Shown in pieces: positions 1 to 7,606 of a stretch of 42,106 nt of DNA. The stretch spans positions 1 to 42,106 of the forward strand of contig SFLD01000009.1 of assembly GCA_004553545.1 (NCBI GenBank), given 5' to 3'. The translations under genes were made by a program, and so were the position numbers. Numbering within the stretch: the stretch's first letter is position 1; each line of letters begins with the position of its first letter. Source of the stretch: Clostridiales bacterium (GTDB taxonomy: Bacteria; Bacillota; Clostridia; Oscillospirales; Oscillospiraceae). The notes below the pieces were generated by a model that was given only the letters and a program-made list of their open reading frames with translations, was not told the DNA's origin and made no database searches.

Positions 1-184
1 GAGGTTGATGACCCCTTTGGGGATGATCTCTGCCGCAATTCCCACTCATTTCCTCGCACCCGCTGGCGCAGACGCTCCGCTGTGCGCCGCTGGCCCGGGT
101 GGTTGATGAAACTTTCTCTCCTTTTCGTAGGGGCCGATGCCCACATCGGCCCTTCGCTGGGTACCACCTGCGTTGCACCCGTAG

Positions 185-264
185 GGCGGGGTGACCATGA
201 CTGACGCCCCAAATTCCGTTTCGGAATTTGACTGGCGGAAGCCACACCCCAGGCGCACCCCGCC
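185..264. repeat. Filled hairpin: 58-bp palindromic element (copy A) in a GTAGGG stem-loop
   Basis: The outer arms GGCGGGGTG (185-193) and CACCCCGCC (256-264) form a perfect 9-bp stem. Between them lies a palindromic element starting ATGACTGACGCC at 197. Its core is CAAATTCCG (210-218), TTT, CGGAATTTG (222-230), and it continues with CTGGCGGAAGCC. The same outer hairpin occurs without the insert at 38865-38886, where the loop is only ACCT. The comparison indicates insertion of a small mobile or recombining palindrome into a hairpin loop. The right end of this copy differs from the others (ACACCCCAGGCG in place of ATGCCTTAGGT). Confidence 0.75.
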
Positions 265-378
265 GTAGCCCGCCCTGCTCCGCTCCCCCTGTAGGGGGCG
301 GGCTCCGTCCCGCCCCGCTGGGGAAATGTTCGTTTTCCACGCCGCTTTCCGTTATCTCCGGAACGTTTCCCGCATTGT

Positions 379-459
379 GTAGGGGCGGACCTATGTGTCC
401 GCCCGGACACGCTGCCTCACGGGACCCGTCCACGGGCCGACACATAGGTCCGCCCCTAC
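379..459. repeat. Inverted pair of GGGCGGAC hairpins
   Basis: A 20-bp perfect inverted repeat has its left arm at 379-398 (GTAGGGGCGGACC then TATGTGT) and its right arm at 440-459, separated by 41 bases. The left copy is itself a complete small hairpin (383-404). The right copy is the same unit reversed, with a partly degenerate inner arm (GGCC in place of GGAC/CCGCCC). The unit recurs with a compensated stem change at 38991-39012. Mirror-image pairing of this sort is typical of BIME/REP-like intergenic elements. Confidence 0.7.
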
Positions 460-537
460 GGTTTTATTGGAAACCTCCATCAACCCCGGAAAACCAGGCG
501 GGGACGGAGCCCCGCCCCTGCCGATGGCTCCGGGTGT

Positions 538-577
538 GCGCAGCGCCCCGTCCCTTTGGGACGGGGCGCTGCGTTTT
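538..577. terminator. Strong hairpin downstream of the HTH/TPR gene
   Basis: A 16-bp perfect stem lies at 539-554 / 558-573 with loop TTT, followed on the plus strand by TTTT. It sits 25-60 bases past the end of the minus-strand HTH/TPR gene. It may stop that transcript, although the U tract lies on the plus-strand side. Confidence 0.5.
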
Positions 578-601
578 CCTGTGGGTGCCGGGACGGCTGT
601 C

Positions 602-1636
602 TCATCCCTCTGCCTTCCGGCACTGGGCCAGGTTTTCCCGGTAGCCACGGACAGTCTCGCACTCGCCGAGGCCCCAGTCGGTCTGGAGGATGTCGATGAT
701 CTTTTCATAGGCCTCCGCCTCGTGCTCCCGGTCGTGGGAGAGCCGCGCCAGCTGGGCGATGCTGTCCCAGGGGTCGGTATAGCGGGGCTTTGGCTGCCGC
801 TCCGCCGCCTGGCGGTAGTCCGCGATGGCGGCGGGGTAGTCGGCCTCCCGGGCGTGGCAGTCCGCCCGGCAGAGGTAGACCAGCCAGTTCTCCGGGTCGT
901 TCGCCACCATGGCGTTCCAGATCTCCCAGGCTGCGGCGCGGCGGCCCCGGGCCTTCTCGATCAGGCCCCGGTAGCAGGGGATCTGAAAGTCCTGCCGCAG
1001 GGCGGCGAGCTTGGTAAGGGCCTCCTCGGCCTCCGTCAGCCGCCCGTCCGCCAGGAGGTTATCGAGAAGGTAGAGGTAAGCGGGGCTGTGGTCGGGGTAT
1101 TTCTCCACGTAGTCCTGCCAGTAGGCGATGAGGCGGCTGTGGTTGGCGAAGTTCCAGTCCGCGAGGGCGCCGCCCATGGCCCAGGTCAGGGCGTCCAGGT
1201 TGTCCTTCTCCGTGGGCCGGAGGTCGATGGCCTCCTTGGCCGCCTCCTCCGCCCAGGCCCGGAAGCCCTCCGCCATGTGGTTGTAGAGCTCCGCCAGGAG
1301 CGTCAGGCAGCGGGGGCGGTACTCGGTCTCCAGGGCATCCTGCCGGAGCTGGGATTCCGCCTGGCGGAAGGTCTCCAGGCTCATGCGGGGCTCGTTCTCC
1401 ATCCGCTGCTGGATGCGACGGAGGTGGGTCTCCGCGCTGCTCTCAAAGAGCTCGTCCAGGGTCAGGCCCAGGGCGGCGGAGAGCTCCGGCAGCAGGGCGA
1501 TGTCCGGCAGGGACTCCCCCCGCTCCCACTTGCTGACGGCCTGGGGCGTCACCCCCAGGGTCTCCGCCAGCTTCTCCTGGGTCAGGAAACTCCGCTGCCG
1601 CCCGGCGCGGATCTGCTTGCCCATGTTTTCGGTCAT
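602..1636 (-). CDS. XRE-family HTH regulator with long TPR-like helical C-terminus
   Basis: The 344-residue cytoplasmic protein begins with a Cro/C1-type helix-turn-helix at about residues 5-60. The recognition part around TPQAVSKWERGESLPD is the classic XRE signature. About 270 residues of alpha-helical, TPR-like sequence follow, rich in W-x-x-A and A-L-A patterns. Regulators of this plan often sense a peptide or partner protein through the TPR part; that is family knowledge, and no ligand can be named. The start was set at 1636 because AAGGAGGA lies 8-9 bases upstream; an ATG 12 bases further in and an upstream in-frame start lack this spacing. It is monocistronic, downstream of and codirectional with the threonine aldolase gene. 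Confidence 0.88.
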   Translation of the reverse strand: MTENMGKQIRAGRQRSFLTQEKLAETLGVTPQAVSKWERGESLPDIALLPELSAALGLTLDELFESSAETHLRRIQQRMENEPRMSLETFRQAESQLRQDALETEYRPRCLTLLAELYNHMAEGFRAWAEEAAKEAIDLRPTEKDNLDALTWAMGGALADWNFANHSRLIAYWQDYVEKYPDHSPAYLYLLDNLLADGRLTEAEEALTKLAALRQDFQIPCYRGLIEKARGRRAAAWEIWNAMVANDPENWLVYLCRADCHAREADYPAAIADYRQAAERQPKPRYTDPWDSIAQLARLSHDREHEAEAYEKIIDILQTDWGLGECETVRGYRENLAQCRKAEG

Positions 1637-1699
1637 GTTTTCGGTCCTCCTTCGGTTTGATGCCATCAGGATAGCATGCCGGCCCCACCGAAACCAGCG

Positions 1700-1730
1700 A
1701 CCGCCCGTTGCCCCCGCCCCAACGGACGGT
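1700..1730 (-). terminator. Possible terminator between the HTH gene and the aldolase gene
   Basis: ACCGCCCGTTG (1700-1710) pairs with CAACGGACGGT (1720-1730) with one mismatch. It lies directly after the aldolase stop codon on the minus strand. The U tract is poor, so termination strength is uncertain. Confidence 0.4.
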
Positions 1731-1735
1731 TGACC

Positions 1736-2761
1736 TCAGAGCAATGCCCGGAGGGACTGGATGTCTTCCTCCGTGGTGGACCAGCTTGCCGCGAAGCGGA
1801 CGGCGGCGTGGGTCTCGTCCAGGTTCTCCCAGAAGGAGAAGGAGACGTGTTCTGCCAGTTCCGCCATTTTGGCCTTCTCTAAAATGATGAACTGCTGGTT
1901 GGTGGGGGAATCCAGGAGGAAGGGGTAGCCCTTTTCCCGGAAGAGGGCTTTCAGCTCCTCCGCCATGGCGATGGCGTGGGCGCTGATCTGAAAGTAGAGG
2001 TCGTCCGTGAAGAGGGCGTCGAACTGGACGCCCAGGAGCCGTCCCTTGGCGAGGAGGGCCCCGTGCTGCTTCATCTGGGTCAGGAAGTGGGCGGGGGCAT
2101 TGCCGCGGGGGAAGACCACGGCCTCGCCGCAGAGAGCCCCCACCTTGGTGCCGCCGATGTAGAAGGCGTCGCAGAGGGCGGCGATCTCCGGCAGGGTCAG
2201 GTCGTTGGCGGGGCTCATGAGGCCGTAGCCCAGGCGGGCGCCGTCGAGATAAAGTCGGAGGTCCCGCTTCCGGCAGACCCCGGCGATGGCGGTAAGCTCC
2301 GATTTCGTGTAGAGGGTGCCGTACTCCGTGGGGAAGGAGAGGTAGACCATGCCGGGGAAGACCATGTGCTCGTGGTTCTCGTCGGCGTAGAAGGCGGCGC
2401 AGAAGGCTTCCACATCCTCCGAGCGGAGCTTGCCGTTCTCCTGGGGCAGGGTCAGGACCTTGTGACCGGAGAACTCGATGGCCCCGGCCTCGTGGACGCT
2501 GACGTGGCCGGTCCCGGCGCTGAGGACGCCCTCCCAGGGCCGGAGCAGGGTGTCGATGACAAGCTGATTGGTCTGGGTGCCGCCCACGAGAAAGCGGACC
2601 TGTCCCTCCGGGCAGCCGCAGGCAGAGAGGATCTTCTCCGCCGCGCTCCGGCAGTAGGGGTCCGAGCCGTAGCCTGGCAGGGGTTCCAGGTTCGTCTCCA
2701 TGAGACGGCGCAGGATCTCCGGATGGGCCCCGGCGATATAGTCACTGGCAAAGGAAAGCAT
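1736..2761 (-). CDS. Low-specificity L-threonine aldolase / beta-eliminating lyase family enzyme
   Basis: A 341-residue PLP-dependent fold-type I enzyme. In this family it splits L-threonine or L-allo-threonine to glycine and acetaldehyde; related members are beta-eliminating lyases. Visible landmarks are VGGTQTNQ near residues 59-66 (phosphate-binding region), His90 in VHEAGA (ring stacking), LDGARL at 172-177 (PLP-nitrogen Asp) and the Schiff-base Lys206 in YIGGTKVGA. The length is typical. The ATG at 2761 was chosen because GGAGG stands 8 bases upstream; a TTG five codons earlier lies inside that Shine-Dalgarno. It has its own promoter (2794-2822). Substrate specificity cannot be read from the sequence. 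Confidence 0.88.
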   Translation of the reverse strand: MLSFASDYIAGAHPEILRRLMETNLEPLPGYGSDPYCRSAAEKILSACGCPEGQVRFLVGGTQTNQLVIDTLLRPWEGVLSAGTGHVSVHEAGAIEFSGHKVLTLPQENGKLRSEDVEAFCAAFYADENHEHMVFPGMVYLSFPTEYGTLYTKSELTAIAGVCRKRDLRLYLDGARLGYGLMSPANDLTLPEIAALCDAFYIGGTKVGALCGEAVVFPRGNAPAHFLTQMKQHGALLAKGRLLGVQFDALFTDDLYFQISAHAIAMAEELKALFREKGYPFLLDSPTNQQFIILEKAKMAELAEHVSFSFWENLDETHAAVRFAASWSTTEEDIQSLRALL

Positions 2762-2793
2762 GGGTGTCGCCTCCAATATTTTTTCTGGCTCTC

Positions 2794-2822
2794 AGCATAG
2801 CGGGGAAGGCCCCAAAAGTCAA
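2794..2822 (-). promoter_or_regulatory. Sigma-A-type promoter of the aldolase gene
   Basis: Read on the minus strand: TTGACT (2822-2817), 17-bp spacer, TATGCT (2799-2794). It begins one base past the right arm of the coaBC terminator, so terminator and promoter are packed together. Confidence 0.65.
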
Positions 2823-2823
2823 G

Positions 2824-2856
2824 CAGCGCCCCGGAAGCCTGGCTTCCGGGGCGCTG
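2824..2856 (-). terminator. coaBC terminator
   Basis: A perfect 16-bp stem CAGCGCCCCGGAAGCC (2824-2839) / GGCTTCCGGGGCGCTG (2841-2856) lies five bases after the coaBC stop codon. The inner 27 bases are almost identical to the terminator at 18169-18195, with one compensated base-pair change (A-T here, G-C there). Confidence 0.85.
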
Positions 2857-2861
2857 TTTCC

Positions 2862-4061
2862 TTATTTTCTCCGTGCCTCGATGGCGTCCAAGAGGCGGGC
2901 GGCCACCTCATCCTTGCCGAGGAGGGGCAGCTGCTCCGTGCCGTCCGGCGTCAGGAGGGTCACCACGTTGGTGGGGACACCGAAGCCCGCGCCTTCGGTG
3001 TTGAGGCTGTTGGCGGCGATCATGTCAAGATGCTTCTTCTCCAGCTTGGCCCGGGAGTTCTCGATGAGATACCGGGTCTCCATGGAGAAGCCGCAGACGA
3101 AGAGGCCCGGGTGCCGGTGCTCCGAGACCCAGTGGAGGATGTCCTCCGTCCGGGAAAGGGGGATGCTCAGCTCCCCGTCGGACTTCTTCATCTTGTGCTC
3201 CGAGACGGTTGCCGGGCGGTAGTCCGCCACGGCGGCGGCCTTGATGAGGATATCCGTCTCCGGAAGGGTATCCTGCACGGCCTCCAGCATGTCCTGGGCG
3301 GAGACCACGGGCCGGACGGTAACGCCCATGGGGGGCTGCAGGGCGGTGGGGCCGGAGATCAGGGTCACCTCCGCGCCCCGGAGGGCGGCCTCCCGGGCGA
3401 TGGCGTAGCCCATGCGGCCGCTGGAGTGGTTGGTGAGGTAGCGGACGGGGTCCAGGGCCTCCTGGGTGGGGCCCGCCGTGACGGTGACATGGACGCCAGC
3501 AAGGGTCTTCTCCCGGGCCAGCTCCCTGGCGATGCAGTCCAGCAGCACCTCCGGCTCCGGCAGCTTGCCGCTGCCCACGTCCTGGCAGGCCAGAAGGCCG
3601 CTGGCGGGCTCGATGATGCCGAAGCCGTACTTTTTCAGGGCGGCAATGTTATCCTGGGTAATGGGGTTTTCCAGCATGGCGGTATTCATGGAGGGGGAGA
3701 CCAGCTTGCGGCACTTGGCGGCCAGGACCGTGGTGGTCAGCATATCGTCCGCGATGCCGTGGGAGAGCTTGGCAATGATGTTGGCGGTGGCGGGGGCGAT
3801 GAGGATCAGGTCCGCCGCCTTGGCGAGGGAGATGTGGTGAACGTCGTACTGGAAGTCCCTTGCGAAGGTATCCACCACGCAGCGGTGGTTGGTCAGGGTC
3901 TCAAAGGTCAGGGGGGTGATGAACTGCGCTGCGTTTTCCGTCATGATGACGTGAACGTCCGCCCCCGCCTTGCGCAGGCCGCTGGCGACGCTGGCCATCT
4001 TATAGGCCGCGATGCCGCCGGTGACCCCCAGCAACACGCACTTTCCGGAGAGCTTTTCCAT
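2862..4061 (-). CDS. coaBC: Bifunctional phosphopantothenoylcysteine decarboxylase / phosphopantothenate-cysteine ligase
   Basis: A 399-residue fusion enzyme carrying out two successive steps of coenzyme A synthesis: CTP-dependent joining of cysteine to 4-phosphopantothenate, then FMN-dependent decarboxylation. The N-terminal CoaC half shows GVTGGIAAYK (12-21), the catalytic His in HHISLAK (75-81), PSMN (123-126) and the clamp Cys159 in GLLACQDVGSGK. The CoaB half begins near 190 with TAGPTQE, then NHSSGRMG (211-218), KAAAVADYRP (274-283) and the KMKK lysines (290-293). The length is normal. It is divergent from coaX, which makes the preceding 4-phosphopantothenate, so the two CoA genes share one control region. 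Confidence 0.97.
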   Translation of the reverse strand: MEKLSGKCVLLGVTGGIAAYKMASVASGLRKAGADVHVIMTENAAQFITPLTFETLTNHRCVVDTFARDFQYDVHHISLAKAADLILIAPATANIIAKLSHGIADDMLTTTVLAAKCRKLVSPSMNTAMLENPITQDNIAALKKYGFGIIEPASGLLACQDVGSGKLPEPEVLLDCIARELAREKTLAGVHVTVTAGPTQEALDPVRYLTNHSSGRMGYAIAREAALRGAEVTLISGPTALQPPMGVTVRPVVSAQDMLEAVQDTLPETDILIKAAAVADYRPATVSEHKMKKSDGELSIPLSRTEDILHWVSEHRHPGLFVCGFSMETRYLIENSRAKLEKKHLDMIAANSLNTEGAGFGVPTNVVTLLTPDGTEQLPLLGKDEVAARLLDAIEARRK

Positions 4062-4123
4062 GGCTGATCCCATCCTGTCATATCGTAAGTAAGGTGTCGG
4101 GGCCGGGCCCCGAGGGTAAGCGC

Positions 4124-4152
4124 AGTATAGCAGAAGCCACCCCCGATTGCAA
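4124..4152 (-). promoter_or_regulatory. coaBC promoter
   Basis: Minus strand: TTGCAA (4152-4147), 17-bp spacer ending in TGC, TATACT (4129-4124). The TG adds an extended -10. The leader to the start codon is about 55 bases. Confidence 0.7.
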
Positions 4153-4302
4153 CCGGGAATTTCCGGCCGCCGCCCCGGCAGCTTCCTGGATCTGTAACCC
4201 TGATTTCCTGAGATTGGAAAATGCGCTGGAAGAGGGCTGGATACCGGGATGCCGGCGCCCTCCGCCGGGCGGAAAAAGGGCGGAAGATCCGCGAAAAAAG
4301 CC

Positions 4303-4331
4303 TTGCGTTTCCCCTCTTTTGCGGGTATAAT
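4303..4331 (+). promoter_or_regulatory. coaX promoter
   Basis: TTGCGT (4303-4308), 17-bp spacer, consensus TATAAT (4326-4331). The expected start of transcription is near 4338, giving a leader of about 54 bases. Confidence 0.75.
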
Positions 4332-4391
4332 CAGCAAACCGCCGTCCGTTTCCGGAACGGGGGGAAACCAAGAAAACTGAGGAAAGACCTT

Positions 4392-5204
4392 ATGATCCTG
4401 ACCATCGACATTGGAAATACCACCGTCTGCCTCGGCGGGGTGGAGCGGCTCTCCGAGGGCGGCTACGCCGTCCGCTTCACGGAGCGGCTGGACAGCACCA
4501 CCGGCTGGGGTGTGCCGGAGTATGTGGGGGGCATCTGGAGCGCCCTGCAGGAGCAGCGGCTGAAGCCCTCGGACTTTGAGGGGGCCATCCTCTGCAGCGT
4601 GGTGCCCTATCTCGTGGCGACGCTGCGGGAGAGCGCCCAGCGGGTCCTGGGCTGCAAGCCCATGCTCATCACCCGCAAGCTGGACACCGGCCTCATCCTG
4701 GACCTGCCGGAGCCGGAGAAGCTGGGCTGGGACCGGGTGGTGGACGCCGCCTGGGCCGCCGCCCATTACCCCCTGCCCCTCGTCACCGTGGATCTCGGCA
4801 CCTGCACCACGCTGAATGTGGTGCGCCGGGGCGGTATCTTCACCGGCGGCGTCATCGCCGCGGGGGTGGAGACCGGCATCCGGGCCCTGGCCCGGAACAC
4901 CGCCCAGCTCTCCGCCGTGAAGCTGAAGACCCCGGACCATATCATCGGCAAGAATACCGCCGAGTGCATGCTCTCCGGCGCGGTGGCAGGCACCGCCGCC
5001 ATGCTGGACGGCCTGGTGCAGCGCATCGAGGAGGAGCTGGGGGAGCCCGTCACCCTGGTGACCACCGGCGGCGCCGCCCGGCTGGTGGAGCCCCTGCTGC
5101 GCCATGCCCACACCCACGATCCCGAGATGCTGACCCTGGGCCTTGCCTATCTCTATGACCGCAACCGCGCCCAGTGCCCCCTGGCAAACGAGGAGGCAGA
5201 GTAA
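4392..5204 (+). CDS. coaX: Type III pantothenate kinase
   Basis: A 270-residue ASKHA-fold kinase that phosphorylates pantothenate, the first step of CoA synthesis. Visible landmarks are the N-terminal phosphate-1 motif TIDIGNT (4-10, Asp6), GWDRVV (112-117), the catalytic motif VDLGTCTT (133-140) and GGVIAAGVETG near 152-162, where the family has a GG-x-I-x-PG pattern. This type is usually insensitive to CoA feedback and needs a monovalent cation (family knowledge). The start at 4392 follows GAGGAA at suitable spacing. The length is slightly above the family norm because of a short polar C-terminal tail. Confidence 0.96.
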   Translation: MILTIDIGNTTVCLGGVERLSEGGYAVRFTERLDSTTGWGVPEYVGGIWSALQEQRLKPSDFEGAILCSVVPYLVATLRESAQRVLGCKPMLITRKLDTGLILDLPEPEKLGWDRVVDAAWAAAHYPLPLVTVDLGTCTTLNVVRRGGIFTGGVIAAGVETGIRALARNTAQLSAVKLKTPDHIIGKNTAECMLSGAVAGTAAMLDGLVQRIEEELGEPVTLVTTGGAARLVEPLLRHAHTHDPEMLTLGLAYLYDRNRAQCPLANEEAE

Positions 5205-5208
5205 AAAA

Positions 5209-5240
5209 GCAGGAGAGGCCCCGGCCTCTCCTGCTTTCTT
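5209..5240. terminator. Bidirectional terminator between coaX and the SLH gene
   Basis: GCAGGAGAGG (5209-5218) and CCTCTCCTGC (5225-5234) enclose CCCCGG. A-rich sequence precedes and TTTCTT follows, so it can act on both convergent transcripts. Confidence 0.9.
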
Positions 5241-5245
5241 ACGTG

Positions 5246-6367
5246 TTATGCGCCGGGGAGCGTCTGGCGGAAGACGGCCTCCGGAATGGGGGCGGCGGGG
5301 GCGCTGAGCTCCCGGAGACGGAAGAGCTCCTGGTCCAGGGCCCAGGCGGCGGCGCTCTCCGCCTGGGGCGCGAGGCCGGGGATGGCGGGGGCCCAATAGA
5401 CCTCCGGGCTGCCGGCGGCCCGGTAAAGGAGCAGCAGCGCCTGCTGGAAGCTCAGAGCCTCCTCCGGGCGGAAGCTGCCGTCGGCATAGCCCAGGGTGAT
5501 GCCCTGGCTCCGGGCCCAGGCCAGGGAGGGGGTGTCCGCCGCGTCCGGGAAGGGCGGGGCCTCCCCGGCGGGACGGCCCTTGGCCTCCCACAGGGCCTGG
5601 ATGGCCGCGGCCCGGGTCAGGGGCTGGTCAATGTCCCAGGAGATGTCGATGCTCTCCACATAGTAGCGGCTCAGGCCCTCGAAGCCGGAGTCGATGCCGA
5701 AGCTCAGGTAGGCCCGGCCCAGGGCGTCCGGCGCGGCGGAGAGGCGGCAGGTGAGGGTCTTCCACTCATATTGACCGGGGGCCTTGGCGTCGTCCTTCTC
5801 CAGGTTTCCGATGAGGGCCATGTCCGGGCCGTCCTGGCCCTGGTTGCCCTTGTCCAGCGTCAGGCGGTAGCTGCCGTCCACCACTTCCCGCCGGGGTTCC
5901 GCCGCCGTGATGCCGCACTTGAAGAAGACGGAGCTGCCGGGGGAGCCGCCGATGCCCACGAGCCCACCGTCCACGTCCGTTGCGATCCGGAGGGTCACGG
6001 TGAAGACGCAGGGAGTCTCCGGCGGCAGACCCTCCAGCAGGCGGCAGGCCCCCAGGAAGAGGTCGTCGCTGTGGTTGTTGCCGGTGAGGCGGAGGCCAAA
6101 GCCCGCCCCGGCGATGGGGATGGGCTGGCGGGAGACATCCAGCTCGTAGAAGGTGTCTGCCCCCTGGGGGTAGTCCGCCAGGAGAGGGGTGAAGCCCGCC
6201 AGGTCCCGGGAGAGATCCAGGTGAAGCGCGCCGCCCTGGGCGGCGGACGCCGTGAGTGAGGTCGGGATGGGGGCCGCTGTGGGCGCGGCGCAGTCTGCCG
6301 CCAGGGCTGGGGCGGCGCAGAGCAGTGCCGCCAGCAGGGCGGAAAGGGTCCGGTATGATCTTCGCAT
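5246..6367 (-). CDS. Secreted protein with S-layer homology repeats
   Basis: A 373-residue exported protein. A signal peptide covers about residues 1-22 (basic MRRSYR, a hydrophobic stretch, then ALAA). The middle (about 30-245) is predicted beta-rich with no recognised catalytic motif; it might be a carbohydrate-binding or cohesin-like fold. From about 250 on, SLH repeats appear: PLTRAAAIQALW, FPDAAD, ARSQGITLGYADGSFRPEE, LLLYRAAGSPE, then a more degenerate final copy. SLH repeats normally anchor proteins to cell-wall polymers. The start at 6367 is fixed by AAGGAGGA six bases upstream. No promoter of its own is evident behind the GNAT terminator. Confidence 0.82.
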   Translation of the reverse strand: MRRSYRTLSALLAALLCAAPALAADCAAPTAAPIPTSLTASAAQGGALHLDLSRDLAGFTPLLADYPQGADTFYELDVSRQPIPIAGAGFGLRLTGNNHSDDLFLGACRLLEGLPPETPCVFTVTLRIATDVDGGLVGIGGSPGSSVFFKCGITAAEPRREVVDGSYRLTLDKGNQGQDGPDMALIGNLEKDDAKAPGQYEWKTLTCRLSAAPDALGRAYLSFGIDSGFEGLSRYYVESIDISWDIDQPLTRAAAIQALWEAKGRPAGEAPPFPDAADTPSLAWARSQGITLGYADGSFRPEEALSFQQALLLLYRAAGSPEVYWAPAIPGLAPQAESAAAWALDQELFRLRELSAPAAPIPEAVFRQTLPGA

Positions 6368-6434
6368 GGGGGTCCTCCTTTTTCTGTTCTGTCCCTTTGG
6401 ACGAGGGAGGGCCGGAAAAGGTTCCCGGAAAAGG

Positions 6435-6466
6435 AAAGACCGGAGACGTTCGTCTCCGGTCTTTTT
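6435..6466 (-). terminator. Terminator after the GNAT gene
   Basis: GACCGGAGAC (6438-6447) / GTCTCCGGTC (6452-6461) with loop GTTC, starting immediately past the GNAT stop codon. On the minus strand the stem is followed by TTTCCTTTTCC. The plus-strand side also has TTTTT. Confidence 0.75.
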
Positions 6467-6963
6467 CAGAGCTGTTTGCCGAAGATCAGGTGGTCGACCT
6501 GGGCGCCGCCCAGGTGGGCGGCGGCGGGGAGACGGCCCCACTCCCGGTAGCCGTTCTTCCGGAGGAGGGCCAGGCTCCGCCCGTTGCTGGCAAGGAGGAT
6601 GGCAAGGAGCGTCTCATAGCCCAGCTTCCGGGCCTCGGCCTCCATCTCCGGCAGGAGCCGGGAGCCGATGCCCTGGCCGCGGCAGCGGAAGTCCAGGTAG
6701 TAACTGACCTCCGCCACGGTCTCCAGCGCCCGCCGCCCGGGGCGGTAGGGGGAGAGATAGGCGTAGCCCACGGCCTCTCCCTCCCGCAGGCAGAGGAAGA
6801 GGGGGCAGCGGGGGTCCTCATGGGCGCGGAGGAAGGCCCGGCGGTCGGCCTCCGTCACGGGGTCTAAGTCGCAGGTGCAGTTCCCGGCGGCGATGGCCTG
6901 GTTATAGACTTCCGTCAGGAAGGGGAGATCCCCTTCCCGGGCGGGACGGAGGGCAAGATCCAT
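6466..6963 (-). CDS. GNAT-family N-acetyltransferase (phosphinothricin-acetyltransferase-like)
   Basis: A 165-residue GNAT enzyme transferring acetyl from acetyl-CoA to an unidentified amine. The acetyl-CoA pyrophosphate loop is RGQGIG (95-100), preceded by the beta-4 strand AEVSYYLD. Downstream, SNGRSLALLRKNGYREWG matches motif B. The overall pattern (ASN-x-x-S-LALL-K-x-GY) resembles the Pat/Bar subgroup, but the substrate cannot be deduced. The start at 6963 has AAAGGAG upstream. It lies 34 bases behind the Nudix gene and is probably the last gene of the lipid kinase - Nudix - GNAT operon. Confidence 0.88.
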   Translation of the reverse strand: MDLALRPAREGDLPFLTEVYNQAIAAGNCTCDLDPVTEADRRAFLRAHEDPRCPLFLCLREGEAVGYAYLSPYRPGRRALETVAEVSYYLDFRCRGQGIGSRLLPEMEAEARKLGYETLLAILLASNGRSLALLRKNGYREWGRLPAAAHLGGAQVDHLIFGKQL

Positions 6964-6997
6964 GGACGGCTCCTTTCCTGCCCGCCGGAGGGGCGGT

Positions 6998-7606
6998 TTA
7001 CCGGGGGCGGAGGATGCTGCGTAAGATGCGGGCGGTGATGCCCCAGATGACGTGGGTCCCATAGTGCCAGACTGGGACCTCTACCCGGCCCCGGGCGAAG
7101 CGGTAATCCCGGGGGACGCCCACGGCGTCAAAGGGGAAATCCGGCTGGACCACGGGCTCCTGGGTGTAGGCGTAGACCTCCGGCTCCGTTTCCTGGAAGA
7201 AGCGCAGCGGGACGGTGAAGACCTCCGCCACCTCGGCAGGGGAGGGGGAGAGGAAGTCCGTGGCCCGGGGGGAGAGGAGGCCCAGCACCGGCTGCAGCCG
7301 GACACCGGCGGGGGTGAGGAGGAAATCCGACCGTCCCAGGACCTGGATTTCGCTCTGTGGGATGCCCAGCTCCTCCTCCGTCTCCCGAAGGGCGCAGGCG
7401 GTGTCGGATTCGCCGGGCTCCGCCCCGCCGCCGGGGAAGCAGGTCTCCCCGCCCTGGTGGATGCCGCCGGCCCGGCGCTCAAAGAGGACATGCATTTCTC
7501 CGTCCCGCTCCAGGAAGGGGACCAGGACGGCGCAGCGGCGCTTCTCGTCCATCCACTCCGGGTCCCGGCCGCCGCAGCGGGCGGCGATGGCGTCGATCTC
7601 CCTCAT
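6998..7606 (-). CDS. Nudix hydrolase, CoA-pyrophosphatase (NudL-like) type
   Basis: A 202-residue Nudix hydrolase. The Nudix box occupies residues 60-82 (G60, E66, R74-E75-T-E-E78-E79-L-G81), with all catalytic positions present. Upstream, VLFERRAGGIHQGGETCFPG matches the extra motif found in CoA-specific Nudix enzymes (NudL/NUDT7 group), which cut CoA to phosphopantetheine and 3',5'-ADP. The link to the CoA genes earlier in the window is suggestive only. The start ATG overlaps the lipid-kinase stop codon as ATGA, indicating translational coupling. Confidence 0.88.
   Translation of the reverse strand: MREIDAIAARCGGRDPEWMDEKRRCAVLVPFLERDGEMHVLFERRAGGIHQGGETCFPGGGAEPGESDTACALRETEEELGIPQSEIQVLGRSDFLLTPAGVRLQPVLGLLSPRATDFLSPSPAEVAEVFTVPLRFFQETEPEVYAYTQEPVVQPDFPFDAVGVPRDYRFARGRVEVPVWHYGTHVIWGITARILRSILRPR

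Larger units (their letters stand above)
1..600. repeat. Repeat island 1 (mosaic of intergenic hairpins, no gene)
   Basis: This 600-base stretch has no credible gene. It is a string of short stem-loops, several introduced by GTAGGG. Hairpins seen are 131-152 (GGGCCGATG / CATCGGCCC), 185-264 (see its own entry), 295-316 (GGGGCGGG, loop CTCCGT, CCCGCCCC), 383-404 (GGGCGGAC, loop CTATGT, GTCCGCCC), 497-516 (reverse copy of the CTCCGT hairpin) and 539-573. The stretch from about 15 to 54 matches 38610-38650 (shared TGATCTCTGCCGC and ATTCCCAC), and 155-179 resembles 33961-33985 and 38835-38860. The island shares its building blocks with islands 2 and 3 of this window. The function is unknown. Confidence 0.8.
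4062..4391. promoter_or_regulatory. Divergent control region between coaBC and coaX
   Basis: This 330-base gene-free stretch holds two divergent promoters (separate entries) and a short perfect hairpin TCGGGGC / GCCCCGA (4098-4114) in the coaBC leader. Nothing else is recognised in 4155-4300. No coding sequence or known riboswitch fold was seen. Confidence 0.6.

Noticed and set aside
228..644. Open frames across repeat island 1 on both strands
   Set aside because: They run through hairpin repeats, lack ribosome sites and have repeat-derived Pro/Arg-rich sequence.
4098..4114. Short hairpin in the coaBC leader as a riboswitch
   Set aside because: It is a single 7-bp stem with no alternative pairing; it is too simple to support a regulatory RNA.
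4074..5591. Minus-strand open frame that extends the coaBC frame upstream through coaX to a 909-codon total
   Set aside because: It is antisense to the well-conserved coaX gene, and the extension has Gly/Arg/Pro-rich shadow composition. The coaBC start at 4061 fits the family length.
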